Notes: generated by a model not told the origin, from the sequence alone. A stretch of 19,702 nucleotides of DNA from CAYJBP01 sp964368605 (GCA_964368605.1 CAYJBP010000037.1:1-19702), one strand, 5' to 3'; shown: positions 6,154-14,078, counted from the first letter of the stretch. Translations and numbers: made by a program.

Positions 6154-7060
6154 CTAATAATACTTGCCTGCTATTAACAAAATCAAATCCTGTATATATT
6201 GATCATGCAAGCCTTGATTTTCTTGCCAGGCTGCTAATAAGGCTTCGATATCGGCATAAAGATCGGGGTTGCCATCTTGATGATTATCCAGTATATACTG
6301 ATAAGTTTCTAAAATATGCGGCTCGATTTGGCCATTGCTATCATAAGGATAGCTATTATCAAAATAAAAGGCCAAGGTTAGGCTGTCCCAATAACTGTGG
6401 AATAATGAATCGGCAACTTCGGCCATTAGATGATCGGGGTATTTTTGCAAATAATCATAATAGGCAAAAACCGCATCGGCCAATTTATGCCAATCAATTA
6501 TTGCCCCATCAGCAAATATGGAGCGCCCCGAATTATGGCCGGCCAAATTGATATAAGCCGCCATGCCCTCGCTTAATTTGCCATCTAAAATCTCGGCCAC
6601 AATTAGGCTATCTATTTGTAAAAAAGTATCGCCTTCGGCCATATACTGGCTATAAGCATTGGCCGTAAGCTCTTCGGCACTTAAAGTAGCAAGCACCTGC
6701 TCCGCATCCAAGCCAATGCAAAAATTATCAAGAAAAAACATCATTTCCAAAATATAATCGTCGGCAATCTGGCCTTCTTGTGTTAATATTAAAGCAAAAA
6801 ATTGCTGGGGCAAAAAATAATTGTTTGGATCGGTATTATTGATTAATGCCCTAAACTCGGTCTCAAAATCAATAGGCTGCGTAGATTGCTCGATTTGCTC
6901 TTGCTCAGGTTGTNNNNNNNNNNNNNNNNNNNNNNNNNNNNNNNNNNNNNNNNNNNNNNNNNNNNNNNNNNNNNNNNNNNNNNNNNNNNNNNNNNNNNNN
7001 NNNNNNNNNNNNNGGTATTAAGCAGATTAAAATTAGGCTGATAAATAAAAGTTTGCGCAT
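6154..7060 (-). CDS. Secreted or membrane-anchored acidic protein of unknown function, interrupted by an assembly gap
   Basis: The beginning (7014-7060) reads MRKLLFISLILICLIP, a signal peptide or anchor, with ribosome site GAAAGGA before the ATG at 7058-7060. After the 100-N gap a minus-strand frame without stop runs from 6913 to 6154 and gives about 253 further residues, first a Gln/Glu-rich linker (QPEQEQIEQSTQ), then an acidic helical domain with many Tyr, Phe and Trp. No enzyme motif or named family is recognised. The nominal span of 907 bases is not a multiple of three, so the true gap is not 100 bases. Joining both parts into one gene is an inference from strand, promoter and export signal. 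A TTG inside the frame at 6813 is not a real start, since the frame stays open upstream. The gene is divergent from the sulfotransferase-like gene. Confidence 0.65.
6914..7013. other. Assembly gap (100 N)
   Basis: Exactly 100 undetermined bases, the conventional placeholder for a scaffold gap of unknown length. It falls within the N-terminal part of the minus-strand envelope gene. Confidence 0.98.
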
Positions 7061-7086
7061 AAAATTATCCTTTCTATTATAAGGTA

Positions 7087-7115
7087 TTGTATTTTTGCTT
7101 GATTTAGATTATAAT
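7087..7115 (+). promoter_or_regulatory. Promoter of the sulfotransferase-like gene, overlapping a divergent promoter
   Basis: TTGTAT (7087-7092), a 17-bp spacer and TATAAT (7110-7115). The -10 occupies the same bases as the minus-strand -10 (7111-7116). The predicted leader is about 61 nt. Confidence 0.65.
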
Positions 7116-7139
7116 AACATAGTGTATTCTTAATGTCAA
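7111..7139 (-). promoter_or_regulatory. Promoter of the envelope protein gene, overlapping a divergent promoter
   Basis: Minus-strand consensus TTGACA (7134-7139), a 17-bp spacer and TATTAT (7111-7116). It is stronger than the opposing promoter whose -10 it shares, so polymerase can occupy only one of them at a time. Confidence 0.75.
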
Positions 7140-7182
7140 ATATACACCACCTTTGGGAATAATTTAAATTGAGGTAACTATT

Positions 7183-9027
7183 TTGAAATTAAAAAAATAT
7201 TTGCAGTTAAACATGATTTTGCTGGCCACTGCCATTGTTTTGCTGGCTGCGGGGCTGATTTGGCAAATTGTAAGCAGTTCGAATTTAGCCACCGAGGGCA
7301 TCGATACCGCCGATAATGGCGATGCTGCCGCCGCCGATAATGGCGAAACCGATGCAGATGCAGGCACAGGCTTTGCGCCATTGCTGTCGGGGCAAGTGGC
7401 GGAAGATGGCTTAGATAGTGAGGCTGCTGCCGAGCAGCAAAGGCAACAGGCCTTAGAAAAGGCTAATTTGGAATTTATTTTGCAGCAAATCGAAGCTCAA
7501 CCTACCATCGAGCAGAATATTTTGGCCGAAATGGCCGGCTTTAGCTATACGGCCGAAGAGCCTTTAATCCTGCTTAACCCCTATGGCATTTCGCCCCTTA
7601 GTGCGCTTATTGCCTTTAAAACTGATATTCCCCTTAAAATCAGCCTGCAAATTAGCGGCAAGGATGAACATAGCGGCCTAAGTTTTGAATTCGACTTTTT
7701 TAATAATGAACATTATCTGCCGATTTACGGCCTATATGCCCAGCATGCCAATACGATTAATCTTAGCGGCCATGATAGCGAAGGTAATTTAATTATCGAG
7801 CAAACATATACTATTCAAACCGACCCTTTAACAGCACCATATAATACCTATATTATCCAGGCCGAAACTTATGACCAAAATGCTTATCAAGAAGGCTTTA
7901 ATTTTACCACCCAGTATATTAAATCGGCCTATGATGCAAATGGCGAATTCCGCTGGTATTTGCCACGGCACTTTTTATTAGGCAGCACTTATGAGCTGGC
8001 AAATGGCCATATGCTTTTGGGGGTTGGTGCTACTCATCAAGGCGATACCATTTTTGTGGAGATGAATTATTTAGGCAAAATTTTTGCTGCCTATTATGCG
8101 CCTTATGGCTCGCATCATCATCTGGAAATGCTGCCCAATGGCAATTTTTTAGTAGCAGGTAGCAGCGGTTATACCGTAGAAGATATTGTTTACGAAATGG
8201 ATCCCCAAACCGGCCAAATTGCCAATATTATCGATTATAAGCAAATTTTGCAAAGAACAAGGCTGCTGCCTAATTTAAGTTATCAGCAAAATCGGGATTG
8301 GTTGCATTTAAATGCGCTTAGCTATCAAGAGCAAAGCAATAGTTTGATTATCTCGTCTAATATGCAATCGGCGGTGATTAAGCATGATTATGATGATTTA
8401 AGCATCGACTGGATTTTGGGCGACCCTGTGGGCTGGAGCAATATGTATCAGCAGTATTTGCTTGAGCCGATCGGCGAAAATTTTGAATATAGTTATGGCC
8501 AGCATTTGCCGCTGGTGCTTGATGATTTGGATAATAATCCCGATACCGTCGATATTTTGCTTTTTGATAATGGCCGTGGCCGCTACAGTTTTGATAGCGA
8601 GCTGATGTATGCGATTGAGCAAGGGCAGATTATGCCGCCCGAATCTTATTCGCGGATGGTGCATTATCGGATTGACGAGGCTAATATGACGGTGGAGCAG
8701 ATTTGGCAATATGGCAAAGAGGCCGGCGTTGATTTATATTCGATATGGGGTGGTAGCAGCTATTATTTGGATAATGGCAATCGCTTGGGTTTATTTTCGG
8801 TAAGTACCGAAGGGGAAACGATTTATTATCCCCATGCCCTAGAGGTTGATGAGGCCGGCAATATTATTTGGGAAGCGATGTTTTTTACCGATGGGCCACA
8901 TGGTAATTTTGGCGAAAACCGCTTGCAAAGGATGAATATTTATAATCAAAGTGCTAATGATTTGGGCATTGGCCGCCCACTTAATGATATGATAACTGAT
9001 AATATCTGGCAAAAATACGGTTTTTAG
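7183..9027 (+). CDS. Arylsulfotransferase (ASST) family protein, membrane-anchored
   Basis: The 614-residue product has an N-terminal anchor (about 9-31) and an acidic Ala/Asp/Asn linker to about residue 63, then the PQQ-independent arylsulfate sulfotransferase beta-propeller. Visible family motifs are HHHLEMLPNGNFLVAG (311-326), DWLHLNAL (372-379), SSNMQSAVIK (391-400), GQHLPLVL (439-446) and LFDNGRGR (460-467). Such enzymes move sulfate from a phenolic sulfate ester to another phenol outside the membrane. H375 and H441 match the catalytic histidines known from E. coli AssT, but the position of its catalytic arginine, 18 residues after the first of these, is N393. Start: TTG at 7183 with GAGG eight bases before. 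It is followed after eight bases by a lipoprotein gene. Family assignment is firm; activity is open. Confidence 0.9.
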   Translation: MKLKKYLQLNMILLATAIVLLAAGLIWQIVSSSNLATEGIDTADNGDAAAADNGETDADAGTGFAPLLSGQVAEDGLDSEAAAEQQRQQALEKANLEFILQQIEAQPTIEQNILAEMAGFSYTAEEPLILLNPYGISPLSALIAFKTDIPLKISLQISGKDEHSGLSFEFDFFNNEHYLPIYGLYAQHANTINLSGHDSEGNLIIEQTYTIQTDPLTAPYNTYIIQAETYDQNAYQEGFNFTTQYIKSAYDANGEFRWYLPRHFLLGSTYELANGHMLLGVGATHQGDTIFVEMNYLGKIFAAYYAPYGSHHHLEMLPNGNFLVAGSSGYTVEDIVYEMDPQTGQIANIIDYKQILQRTRLLPNLSYQQNRDWLHLNALSYQEQSNSLIISSNMQSAVIKHDYDDLSIDWILGDPVGWSNMYQQYLLEPIGENFEYSYGQHLPLVLDDLDNNPDTVDILLFDNGRGRYSFDSELMYAIEQGQIMPPESYSRMVHYRIDEANMTVEQIWQYGKEAGVDLYSIWGGSSYYLDNGNRLGLFSVSTEGETIYYPHALEVDEAGNIIWEAMFFTDGPHGNFGENRLQRMNIYNQSANDLGIGRPLNDMITDNIWQKYGF

Positions 9028-9035
9028 GAGGATTT

Positions 9036-9602
9036 ATGAAAAAGTTTTTATTATTGACAGTGTTGGCTTGTAGCTTGGTTTTTAGTGGTTGTGGCGGCGC
9101 TGAGCCTGCCGAAAATGAAGGGGATGCCGCCGCCGAGCAAGCGGAGCAAACCGAGCAGTCGGCTATGCCTGAGGCAGCCGATCAAAGTGCTTTTACTTGG
9201 CAGATTACCCTTAAAAGCCATGAATTGCTTAATGAGATTAGCAGCATTGAAAACAGCGTTTTATATGATGGTACAGTGCAGGAAACGCCACATTATGATG
9301 CGCCTACCGAGGGGCAAATCTTTTTGCTGCTTAGCTTAAACCTAAATAAAGCACAGGCCGGCAATAACCCATTTAGCTGGGACGATTTAAGTGTAGAGGA
9401 TGCGCAAGGCCAAACTTATGCTCGTTTGGCCAATGATAGTTTTATCGAGAACCATAGCTATAGCCGTTTGCCGTCTACCGATTTGGCTTTGGGCGAGAAT
9501 GATGGTTATATCTGTTTTGAGATTGCCGCCGATGCCGCCGAAGGGGCATTATACTTGGTGCATCAAAGTGCAGAGGGCGAAAATCGCCTTCAGATTAAGT
9601 AG
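9036..9602 (+). CDS. Lipoprotein with a predicted Ig-like (DUF4352-type) domain
   Basis: The 188-residue product has a classical lipoprotein signal (MKKFLLLTVLACSLVFSGCG) with acylated C19, an acidic Ala/Glu/Gln linker (about 22-50), and a domain of about 130 residues with alternating beta-type pattern (TWQITLKSHELL, IFLLLSLNLNKAQ, SWDDLSVEDAQGQTY, GYICFEIAADAAEGALYLV). This pattern resembles the extracellular DUF4352 / immunoproteasome-like fold common in Firmicutes lipoproteins; that assignment is by eye. AGGAGG sits just before the ATG and only eight bases separate it from the sulfotransferase-like gene, so the two are co-expressed and probably act together outside the membrane. Confidence 0.82.
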   Translation: MKKFLLLTVLACSLVFSGCGGAEPAENEGDAAAEQAEQTEQSAMPEAADQSAFTWQITLKSHELLNEISSIENSVLYDGTVQETPHYDAPTEGQIFLLLSLNLNKAQAGNNPFSWDDLSVEDAQGQTYARLANDSFIENHSYSRLPSTDLALGENDGYICFEIAADAAEGALYLVHQSAEGENRLQIK

Positions 9603-9659
9603 TTGTTGCTAGGTTTTTTAATAGGGGCTGCAAAGATGATTGCCTAAATAAAAAGCAAT

Positions 9660-9688
9660 AAAAAAACCACCCCAAAGGGTGGTTTTTT
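9660..9688. terminator. Bidirectional terminator between the lipoprotein gene and rpsT
   Basis: CCACCC (9667-9672) pairs with GGGTGG (9677-9682), flanked by a run of A and six T (9683-9688). It serves both the plus-strand sulfotransferase-lipoprotein operon and the convergent rpsT, whose stop codon is at 9691. Confidence 0.9.
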
Positions 9689-9690
9689 AA

Positions 9691-9954
9691 TTAGGCCATT
9701 TGATTAAATTGACGGTATAAGTTTGCTTTACGACGGCTGGCAGCATTTTTATGAATAACTCCCTTGCCGGCAGTTTTGTCAAGAACTTTTACGCTGGCTA
9801 TCAATTGACTTTGAGCTACGGCTTTATCGCCTTCGCTTACTGCGGCTTGGAACTTTTTAAGCTGGCTTTTCATTTGCGACTTTACAGCCATATTCTTTTG
9901 CCTGCGCGATTCGGCAATCAATACCCGCTTTTTGGCAGATTTGATATTAGGCAT
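9691..9954 (-). CDS. rpsT: 30S ribosomal protein S20
   Basis: The 87-residue product is a typical S20: MPNIKSAKKRVLIAESRRQK at the start, the helical basic body, and the conserved KTAGKGVIHKNAASRRKANL near the end. S20 binds 16S rRNA helices early in 30S assembly. The ribosome site AAGGAGG is about eight bases before the ATG (9952-9954). It is monocistronic here, with a near-consensus promoter and a terminator directly after the stop. Confidence 0.97.
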   Translation of the reverse strand: MPNIKSAKKRVLIAESRRQKNMAVKSQMKSQLKKFQAAVSEGDKAVAQSQLIASVKVLDKTAGKGVIHKNAASRRKANLYRQFNQMA

Positions 9955-10023
9955 TGTTTCACCTCCTTAGATGCTAGGTTTTTTATCTTAATAAGGAAAA
10001 TATTATTCCAAATAGCACCCTCT

Positions 10024-10052
10024 ATTCTATCATGGTCTAATCATAAATGCAA
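10024..10052 (-). promoter_or_regulatory. Promoter of rpsT
   Basis: Minus-strand TTGCAT (10047-10052), a 17-bp spacer, and TAGAAT (10024-10029), a strong vegetative promoter giving a leader of about 60 nt. Confidence 0.82.
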
Positions 10053-10058
10053 GTAAAA

Positions 10059-10087
10059 TATTTGCTTAATTTGAATTTTTGTATAAT
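10059..10087 (+). promoter_or_regulatory. Possible promoter of sleB-ypeB
   Basis: A TATAAT at 10082-10087 lies about 54 nt before the sleB ATG; the -35 at 17-bp spacing is TATTTG, a poor match. In B. subtilis sleB is read by sigma-G in the forespore; I do not see a clear sigma-G site here, so this is tentative. Confidence 0.35.
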
Positions 10088-10140
10088 TTTTTTAAAATTT
10101 GCCAGAATACATACTAAATCTTTTAATTATAGGAGTATGT

Positions 10141-10890
10141 ATGGGAAAATTAGTTTACTTTAATAATCTAAAGCAACCAACCATCGCTGCCAAAATTTTG
10201 CTTATTGCTATTATTATCATGATTATTGCCTTGGGGCTTTATGGTCAGCATATCGCTCAAGCCCTTACCCTTAAAGAGGGGCAAAGCGGCGAATCGGTTA
10301 AGGCTTTGCAACAAGAGCTAAAAAATCAAGGCTTTTATAGCGGCAATATTGATGGCTATTATGGCCCATTAACGGTTAAGGCCGTCCGCACCATGCAAGA
10401 ACGCTATGGCCTCAGCGCCGATGGCATTGCCGGTGAGGAAACCCTTAAAGCCTTAGGCCTGGATAATCTGCAAAATCAAGCCACTAGTAGCAATAGCGGC
10501 AATAGCGGTAGCTCTAATGCCGCATCTTCGGGCTTAAACAGCGAAGAACTAAATCTTTTGGCCGCTACCATTCATGCCGAGGCCGAAGGCGAACCCTATA
10601 TTGGTAAAGTAGCAGTGGGGGCGGTTTTGCTCAATCGTATCGAGCATCGTGATTTCCCCAATAGTTTAAGCGAGGTGATTTACCAATCACTGGCCATCGA
10701 ATCGGTGGCCAATGGCCGTTTAGATGGCTCAATAGGCGCCGAAAGCCTAGCTGCCGCCGAAGATGCCCTAGCCGGCTGGGATCCCACCTATGGCTGTCTT
10801 TATTTTTGGAATCCGGCCACAGCCACCAGTACCTGGATTTGGTCACGAGAAATTGCTGTAACCTATGGCAATCATGTTTTTGGCAAATAG
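10141..10890 (+). CDS. sleB: Spore cortex-lytic enzyme SleB
   Basis: The 249-residue product has a membrane/signal helix (about 18-36), a peptidoglycan-binding_1 domain (about 45-104, with LKEGQSGESVKALQQEL and GYYGPLTVKAVRTMQ), a Ser/Asn/Gly linker (about 112-132), and a SleB-type Hydrolase_2 domain (about 136-249: HAEAEGEPYIGKVAVGAVLL, catalytic E147 by family comparison, and CLYFWNPATATSTWIW). SleB is a lytic transglycosylase that degrades spore cortex containing muramic-delta-lactam during germination. The start at 10141 has AGGAG five bases upstream; an upstream in-frame start at 10099 lacks a ribosome site. The ypeB gene follows after 20 bases, as in Bacillus. Presence of the pair means the organism very likely makes endospores. 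Confidence 0.93.
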   Translation: MGKLVYFNNLKQPTIAAKILLIAIIIMIIALGLYGQHIAQALTLKEGQSGESVKALQQELKNQGFYSGNIDGYYGPLTVKAVRTMQERYGLSADGIAGEETLKALGLDNLQNQATSSNSGNSGSSNAASSGLNSEELNLLAATIHAEAEGEPYIGKVAVGAVLLNRIEHRDFPNSLSEVIYQSLAIESVANGRLDGSIGAESLAAAEDALAGWDPTYGCLYFWNPATATSTWIWSREIAVTYGNHVFGK

Positions 10891-10910
10891 CTAATAATAA
10901 AGGAGAAATT

Positions 10911-12353
10911 ATGACAAAACAAAAAACCCTGGCTCTTACGGCCATCATTATGGCCACAGCCTTTTTTGTCAGCCTGCTTTGGGGTTATAGCCAGTATCAG
11001 CAAAGCCGCCAGGCCTTGCAATTGCTGGAAAACGAATATCAAAGAGCTTACTATAATTATTTGGCCGATATCGACCAGTTGGGTACGGCGCTTAGCCGAG
11101 CCCAAGGCAGTAGTGCTCATCAGCGTAGTTTGGCCTTGGGGCAGATCTCGGCAATTGCCGCCTCGGCCGCCGATAATATGGCTTTGCTGCCGCTTGCCCA
11201 ATATAGTTATCAGCGCAGCACCGCCTATTTAAATCAGATTAGTGATTATAGTCTAAGTTTAGCCGCCCAGCTAAATAAGGGTGGCGAATTAAGTGCCGAT
11301 GCCCAGCCGCAATTGGCCAAAATAAGCGAGGACTTAAAAGCCCTAAGCGGCCAAATGAGCGAGATGGCCTTGGCGGTAGCAGGTGGCGATATTAAGTTTA
11401 GCGCCGGCTTAGTAGAGCAAAATCCCTGGCAAACCCTGCGCGAAAGCTTAGGCGGTGCCAAGCAGGCGCAAGGCGCAAAGGCGGCAATCGACGAAATTAG
11501 TGCCGACGGTTATTTTAGCCGTGCCGATACCCTTTTGGGCGAAAGCGAGCTTTTGGCCTATGCCGGCAAATATTCTTCGCATATGGATGATTTACCGATT
11601 AAAGGTTTGGCTGATTATCGTAATATCAGCGCCGATGAGGCTTTAGGTATTGCCGAAGAGTTTTTAGCGAATTTGGCCTATCAAAATCCGCAATTAGTTG
11701 AGGAGTATATTATTGATGAGCAAGGTGCTATGCCCTTATACAGTTATATTTTTGAGTCTGCAAATCCCGGTGGCGGCCATATTTATTTAAGTATATCCAA
11801 AGCCGGCGGTAAAATCATCAGTTATTTTGGCGAGCCGATTATGGCCGAGCAAGAGCAGCAAGAGCAGCAAGAACAGGTGGATATGGAGCAGGCGATTAAA
11901 GAGGCCGAGAGCATACTTGATGATTTGGGTTATGGTGATATAAAGCTTAGTTCGCAGCAAAAAATCGGTAATAAATGGCATTTAAGCTATCATCATTATG
12001 AGGATGAAATTTTATATTATCCTGATCAGGTGGATATTAATATTGACGCTTATAGTGGGCAGATTATTGCCTTAAATAGCAGCCTTTACTGGACAAATCA
12101 TAATCAGCGTATTTTACCGGAGCAAATTCCTGAATTTAGCGAAACTTCTGCTCTTTTGGGCACGGATGCAGCGATTAGCGCCAGCGGTTTGGTTTATATA
12201 GATAATGGTGCCGGCGGCGAAACCTTGTGCCATGAATACCATCATAATCGGGGCGAGCAGTCTTTTATTAGCCATATTGGCTTAGATAGTATGGCCGAAG
12301 AGCAGGTTCTTAATTTTTATAATGGCGAAAATGGGGAATTTTATTTTAATTAA
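10911..12353 (+). CDS. ypeB: Germination protein YpeB
   Basis: The 480-residue product has one N-terminal membrane helix (about 6-25), a long helical region (30-220), and two PepSY-like domains: about 245-320 (NISADEALGIAEEFLANLAY...SISKAGGKIISY) and about 325-400 (MEQAIKEAESILDDLGYGDI...NIDAYSGQIIAL). A C-terminal part carries LCHEYHH. YpeB is needed to keep SleB stable in the dormant spore, and the two are mutually dependent. It is slightly longer than B. subtilis YpeB (450). The start at 10911 follows AAAGGAGA; a longer in-frame extension into sleB (10806) lacks a ribosome site and is rejected. The domain calls are by eye, but synteny with sleB makes the identification firm. Confidence 0.93.
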   Translation: MTKQKTLALTAIIMATAFFVSLLWGYSQYQQSRQALQLLENEYQRAYYNYLADIDQLGTALSRAQGSSAHQRSLALGQISAIAASAADNMALLPLAQYSYQRSTAYLNQISDYSLSLAAQLNKGGELSADAQPQLAKISEDLKALSGQMSEMALAVAGGDIKFSAGLVEQNPWQTLRESLGGAKQAQGAKAAIDEISADGYFSRADTLLGESELLAYAGKYSSHMDDLPIKGLADYRNISADEALGIAEEFLANLAYQNPQLVEEYIIDEQGAMPLYSYIFESANPGGGHIYLSISKAGGKIISYFGEPIMAEQEQQEQQEQVDMEQAIKEAESILDDLGYGDIKLSSQQKIGNKWHLSYHHYEDEILYYPDQVDINIDAYSGQIIALNSSLYWTNHNQRILPEQIPEFSETSALLGTDAAISASGLVYIDNGAGGETLCHEYHHNRGEQSFISHIGLDSMAEEQVLNFYNGENGEFYFN

Positions 12354-12366
12354 GGTATTTAAAGCA

Positions 12367-12437
12367 AAGCCCGGCTTTGGCTGCTTTTGATTTGTTTGGG
12401 TTTTGTAGGGAATGGTCTTGCCTATTGGGCTAAGACC
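12367..12437. repeat. Dispersed REP-like repeat, copy 2
   Basis: Bases 12367-12420 align without gaps to 670-723, same orientation, 47 of 54 identical. It starts 14 bases after the ypeB stop and may serve as its terminator (aaagcc-cggcttt followed by T-rich DNA). Beyond 12420 the sequence differs from copy 1 but again forms a hairpin, GGTCTTGCC with GGGCTAAGACC, so the structure and not the sequence is kept. Confidence 0.65.
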
Positions 12438-12759
12438 GTATAATTCGCAGCTAGCCACCGGTGTTATGAGAAGTGATAGCTGCGCCGCTTTTAACACTAT
12501 ATTTTGGGCAAAACTGTGTAAAGCTCGTATCCCTGGTGGCTATTAGCTCCTCAAATATTATGGCCTTAATTTTTCATTTTTTCGGGCGGGGCAAAAACTG
12601 CCTCGCCTGAAATAAAAAATACTGCTCTGTTTGCTAGGCTAATCGGTTATCCTATTATATAGGTACTGTGGTAATAAGCCTTATTTGCTTATTATTCTTT
12701 TAAGGGATTTAACTTTGTTTTAAATTATTATAGAAGATACTTTCCTAACCTAAATAATC

Positions 12760-12788
12760 TTGACATCAAGCCAATTCGATGTTATCTT
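12760..12788 (+). promoter_or_regulatory. Possible promoter of the phosphopantetheinyl transferase gene
   Basis: Consensus TTGACA (12760-12765), a 17-bp spacer and TATCTT (12783-12788). It is bracketed by the inverted repeat CTAACCTA (12745-12752) / TAGGTTAG (12794-12801), which could be an operator. The transcript would open with a perfect hairpin GTTTATTTA-TGA-TAAATAAAC (12801-12821) and have a leader near 147 nt. Confidence 0.5.
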
Positions 12789-12941
12789 GTTGCTAGGTTA
12801 GTTTATTTATGATAAATAAACTATTGGCAATAAGCTAGGCAATTGCCGATAATTTATGTTTACAAAAATAGAAGTATGTCCATATACAAAATACATTAAA
12901 CCAAGCACTTTATTACTTATTTTGCATATATATGAGGTATT

Positions 12942-13622
12942 ATGAATAAAGTTTATTACTTGTATTTAAGCACAAAACATGATGAGCAGCAATATCAGCA
13001 TCTTTTGCATAGTTTAGCCACTAAAGATATAAAAGAAATTGAGCGTTTTAGGTTTAGGCAAGATCGCTATTTGCGCTTATATAGCAGGTTGCTGCTTAAT
13101 AAAATTTTAAAAGAAAAATATGGCTTAAATCAGCAAGATTTAGTCTTTGCCAAAAATGAATTCGGTAAACCTTATTTGCTTAATCAGCCGCAAATATTTT
13201 TTAATATTTCGCATAGCAAACAAGCCCTAGCAGTTGGCTTTAGTAATCAAAATTTGGGTGTTGATATCGAAAAAATAAGTAATGCCAATTTAAAAATTGC
13301 CGGCCGTTTTTTTACCAAAAACGAAATTAACTATATCAATAATCATATCGATCAAGCCCCTAATAATATTCTTAACAAGCCCTCTATCTGCGCAGATAAC
13401 TTGCTTAATCAGCGCTTTTTTGAAATATGGACAAAAAAAGAAGCCTATCTTAAATATCATGGCCAAGGCCTAAGCTTAGGCCTTAATAGCTTTGATGTTT
13501 TAGCAGATACCCCGGCCTGCCAATGGCAAACTTTTAAAGACGGCCAATACTTAATCGCTGCTTGCTCGGCAAGTTCTTATTTTGAATTTAAGCAAATCAG
13601 CCCATTGCAATTGTTAAGCTAA
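12942..13622 (+). CDS. Sfp-type 4'-phosphopantetheinyl transferase
   Basis: The 226-residue product has the three Sfp-family motifs: FNISHS (87-92), GVDIE (106-110) with Mg-binding D108 and E110, and FEIWTKKEAYLKYHGQGL (160-177) with E167. Such enzymes move the phosphopantetheine arm from CoA to a serine of carrier proteins of NRPS, PKS or fatty-acid synthesis. The two-domain Sfp length differs from the shorter AcpS. A GAGG lies about five bases before the ATG. No carrier protein, NRPS or PKS gene is in the window, so its partner is elsewhere or is the fatty-acid ACP. The codon use is more AT-rich than in its neighbours. Confidence 0.9.
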   Translation: MNKVYYLYLSTKHDEQQYQHLLHSLATKDIKEIERFRFRQDRYLRLYSRLLLNKILKEKYGLNQQDLVFAKNEFGKPYLLNQPQIFFNISHSKQALAVGFSNQNLGVDIEKISNANLKIAGRFFTKNEINYINNHIDQAPNNILNKPSICADNLLNQRFFEIWTKKEAYLKYHGQGLSLGLNSFDVLADTPACQWQTFKDGQYLIAACSASSYFEFKQISPLQLLS

Positions 13623-13683
13623 AAAAGTTAGAATAGGATTAATTTTTCATGCCAAAAAAACTTCGTATACAATGAATAATGTA

Positions 13684-13712
13684 TTGCTATTTTTAATATG
13701 CAATGCTATAAT
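13684..13712 (+). promoter_or_regulatory. Promoter of the dehydrogenase-AOR operon
   Basis: TTGCTA (13684-13689), a 17-bp spacer and consensus TATAAT (13707-13712), with transcription expected near 13719 and a leader of about 50 nt carrying AAGGAGG before the first ATG. No other plausible promoter is seen in the short gaps of the following seven genes. Confidence 0.8.
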
Positions 13713-13769
13713 GATACATATACAATTGGCATCAGTTTGCTAAGATGTTTATTTATAAGGAGGAATAAT

Positions 13770-14078
13770 ATGCGTATCACCGACCATCCGGTACTAACCT
13801 TTGAGCGCGAGGAAAAAATCACTTTTTTCTTTAATGATCAAGAGGTAGAGGCCTACCCTAATGAAACGATTGCCGCCGCTTTACATGCTGCCGGTATTCG
13901 TAAATTAGCTCTAAGCCCGGAGCTACATCGCCCACGTGGGCTATTTTGCGCTATTGGTAATTGCTCTTCATGTTTTATGACTGTAGACAATCAACCCAAT
14001 ATGCGGGTATGTGTTATCAAGGTAAAGCCCGGTATGCGGGTAACAGAACAACAAGGTAAGGGGGTTTTGCCGCAATGA
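13770..14078 (+). CDS. Small [2Fe-2S] protein, split alpha-subunit N-terminal module (HcnA/SoxA-type)
   Basis: The 102-residue product is a Fer2_4-type [2Fe-2S] domain: RGLFCAIGNCSSCFMTVDNQ with C60, C65 and C68, and the fourth ligand C81 in MRVC. The same domain is the N-terminus of SoxA (heterotetrameric sarcosine oxidase alpha) and the whole of HcnA; it carries electrons between the flavin subunits. The start at 13770 has AAGGAGG about five bases upstream; a longer in-frame version from 13698 begins before the expected transcript start and is rejected. The stop overlaps the next ATG by four bases (ATGA), so translation is coupled. Substrate cannot be told from this subunit. Confidence 0.9.
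   Translation: MRITDHPVLTFEREEKITFFFNDQEVEAYPNETIAAALHAAGIRKLALSPELHRPRGLFCAIGNCSSCFMTVDNQPNMRVCVIKVKPGMRVTEQQGKGVLPQ

Larger units (their letters stand above)
12354..12941. other. Gene-free spacer with repeat copy 2 and several hairpins
   Basis: No coding sequence is supported. It holds the second copy of the dispersed repeat (12367-12420) plus its hairpin extension to 12437, inverted repeats CGCAGCTA/TAGCTGCG (12446-12453 and 12477-12484), a 13-bp stem with two G-U pairs (12581-12611), an 8-bp stem TAATAAGC/GCTTATTA (12672-12694), the promoter at 12760, an inverted repeat CTAACCTA/TAGGTTAG around that promoter, and a perfect hairpin at 12801-12821. It is unusually dense in potential RNA structure. 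Confidence 0.6.

Noticed and set aside
6821..7021. Plus-strand frame across the N run
   Set aside because: It is an artefact of translating undetermined bases and is antisense to the envelope protein.
10806..10910. Upstream in-frame extension of ypeB overlapping sleB
   Set aside because: No ribosome site at 10806, whereas AAAGGAGA lies directly before the ATG at 10911; the extension has no signal-like or YpeB-like sequence.
12581..12611. 13-bp stem as terminator of ypeB
   Set aside because: There is no U-tract after it on the plus strand (it is followed by AAATAAAAAAT), and it lies 230 bases after the stop codon; kept only as a hairpin.
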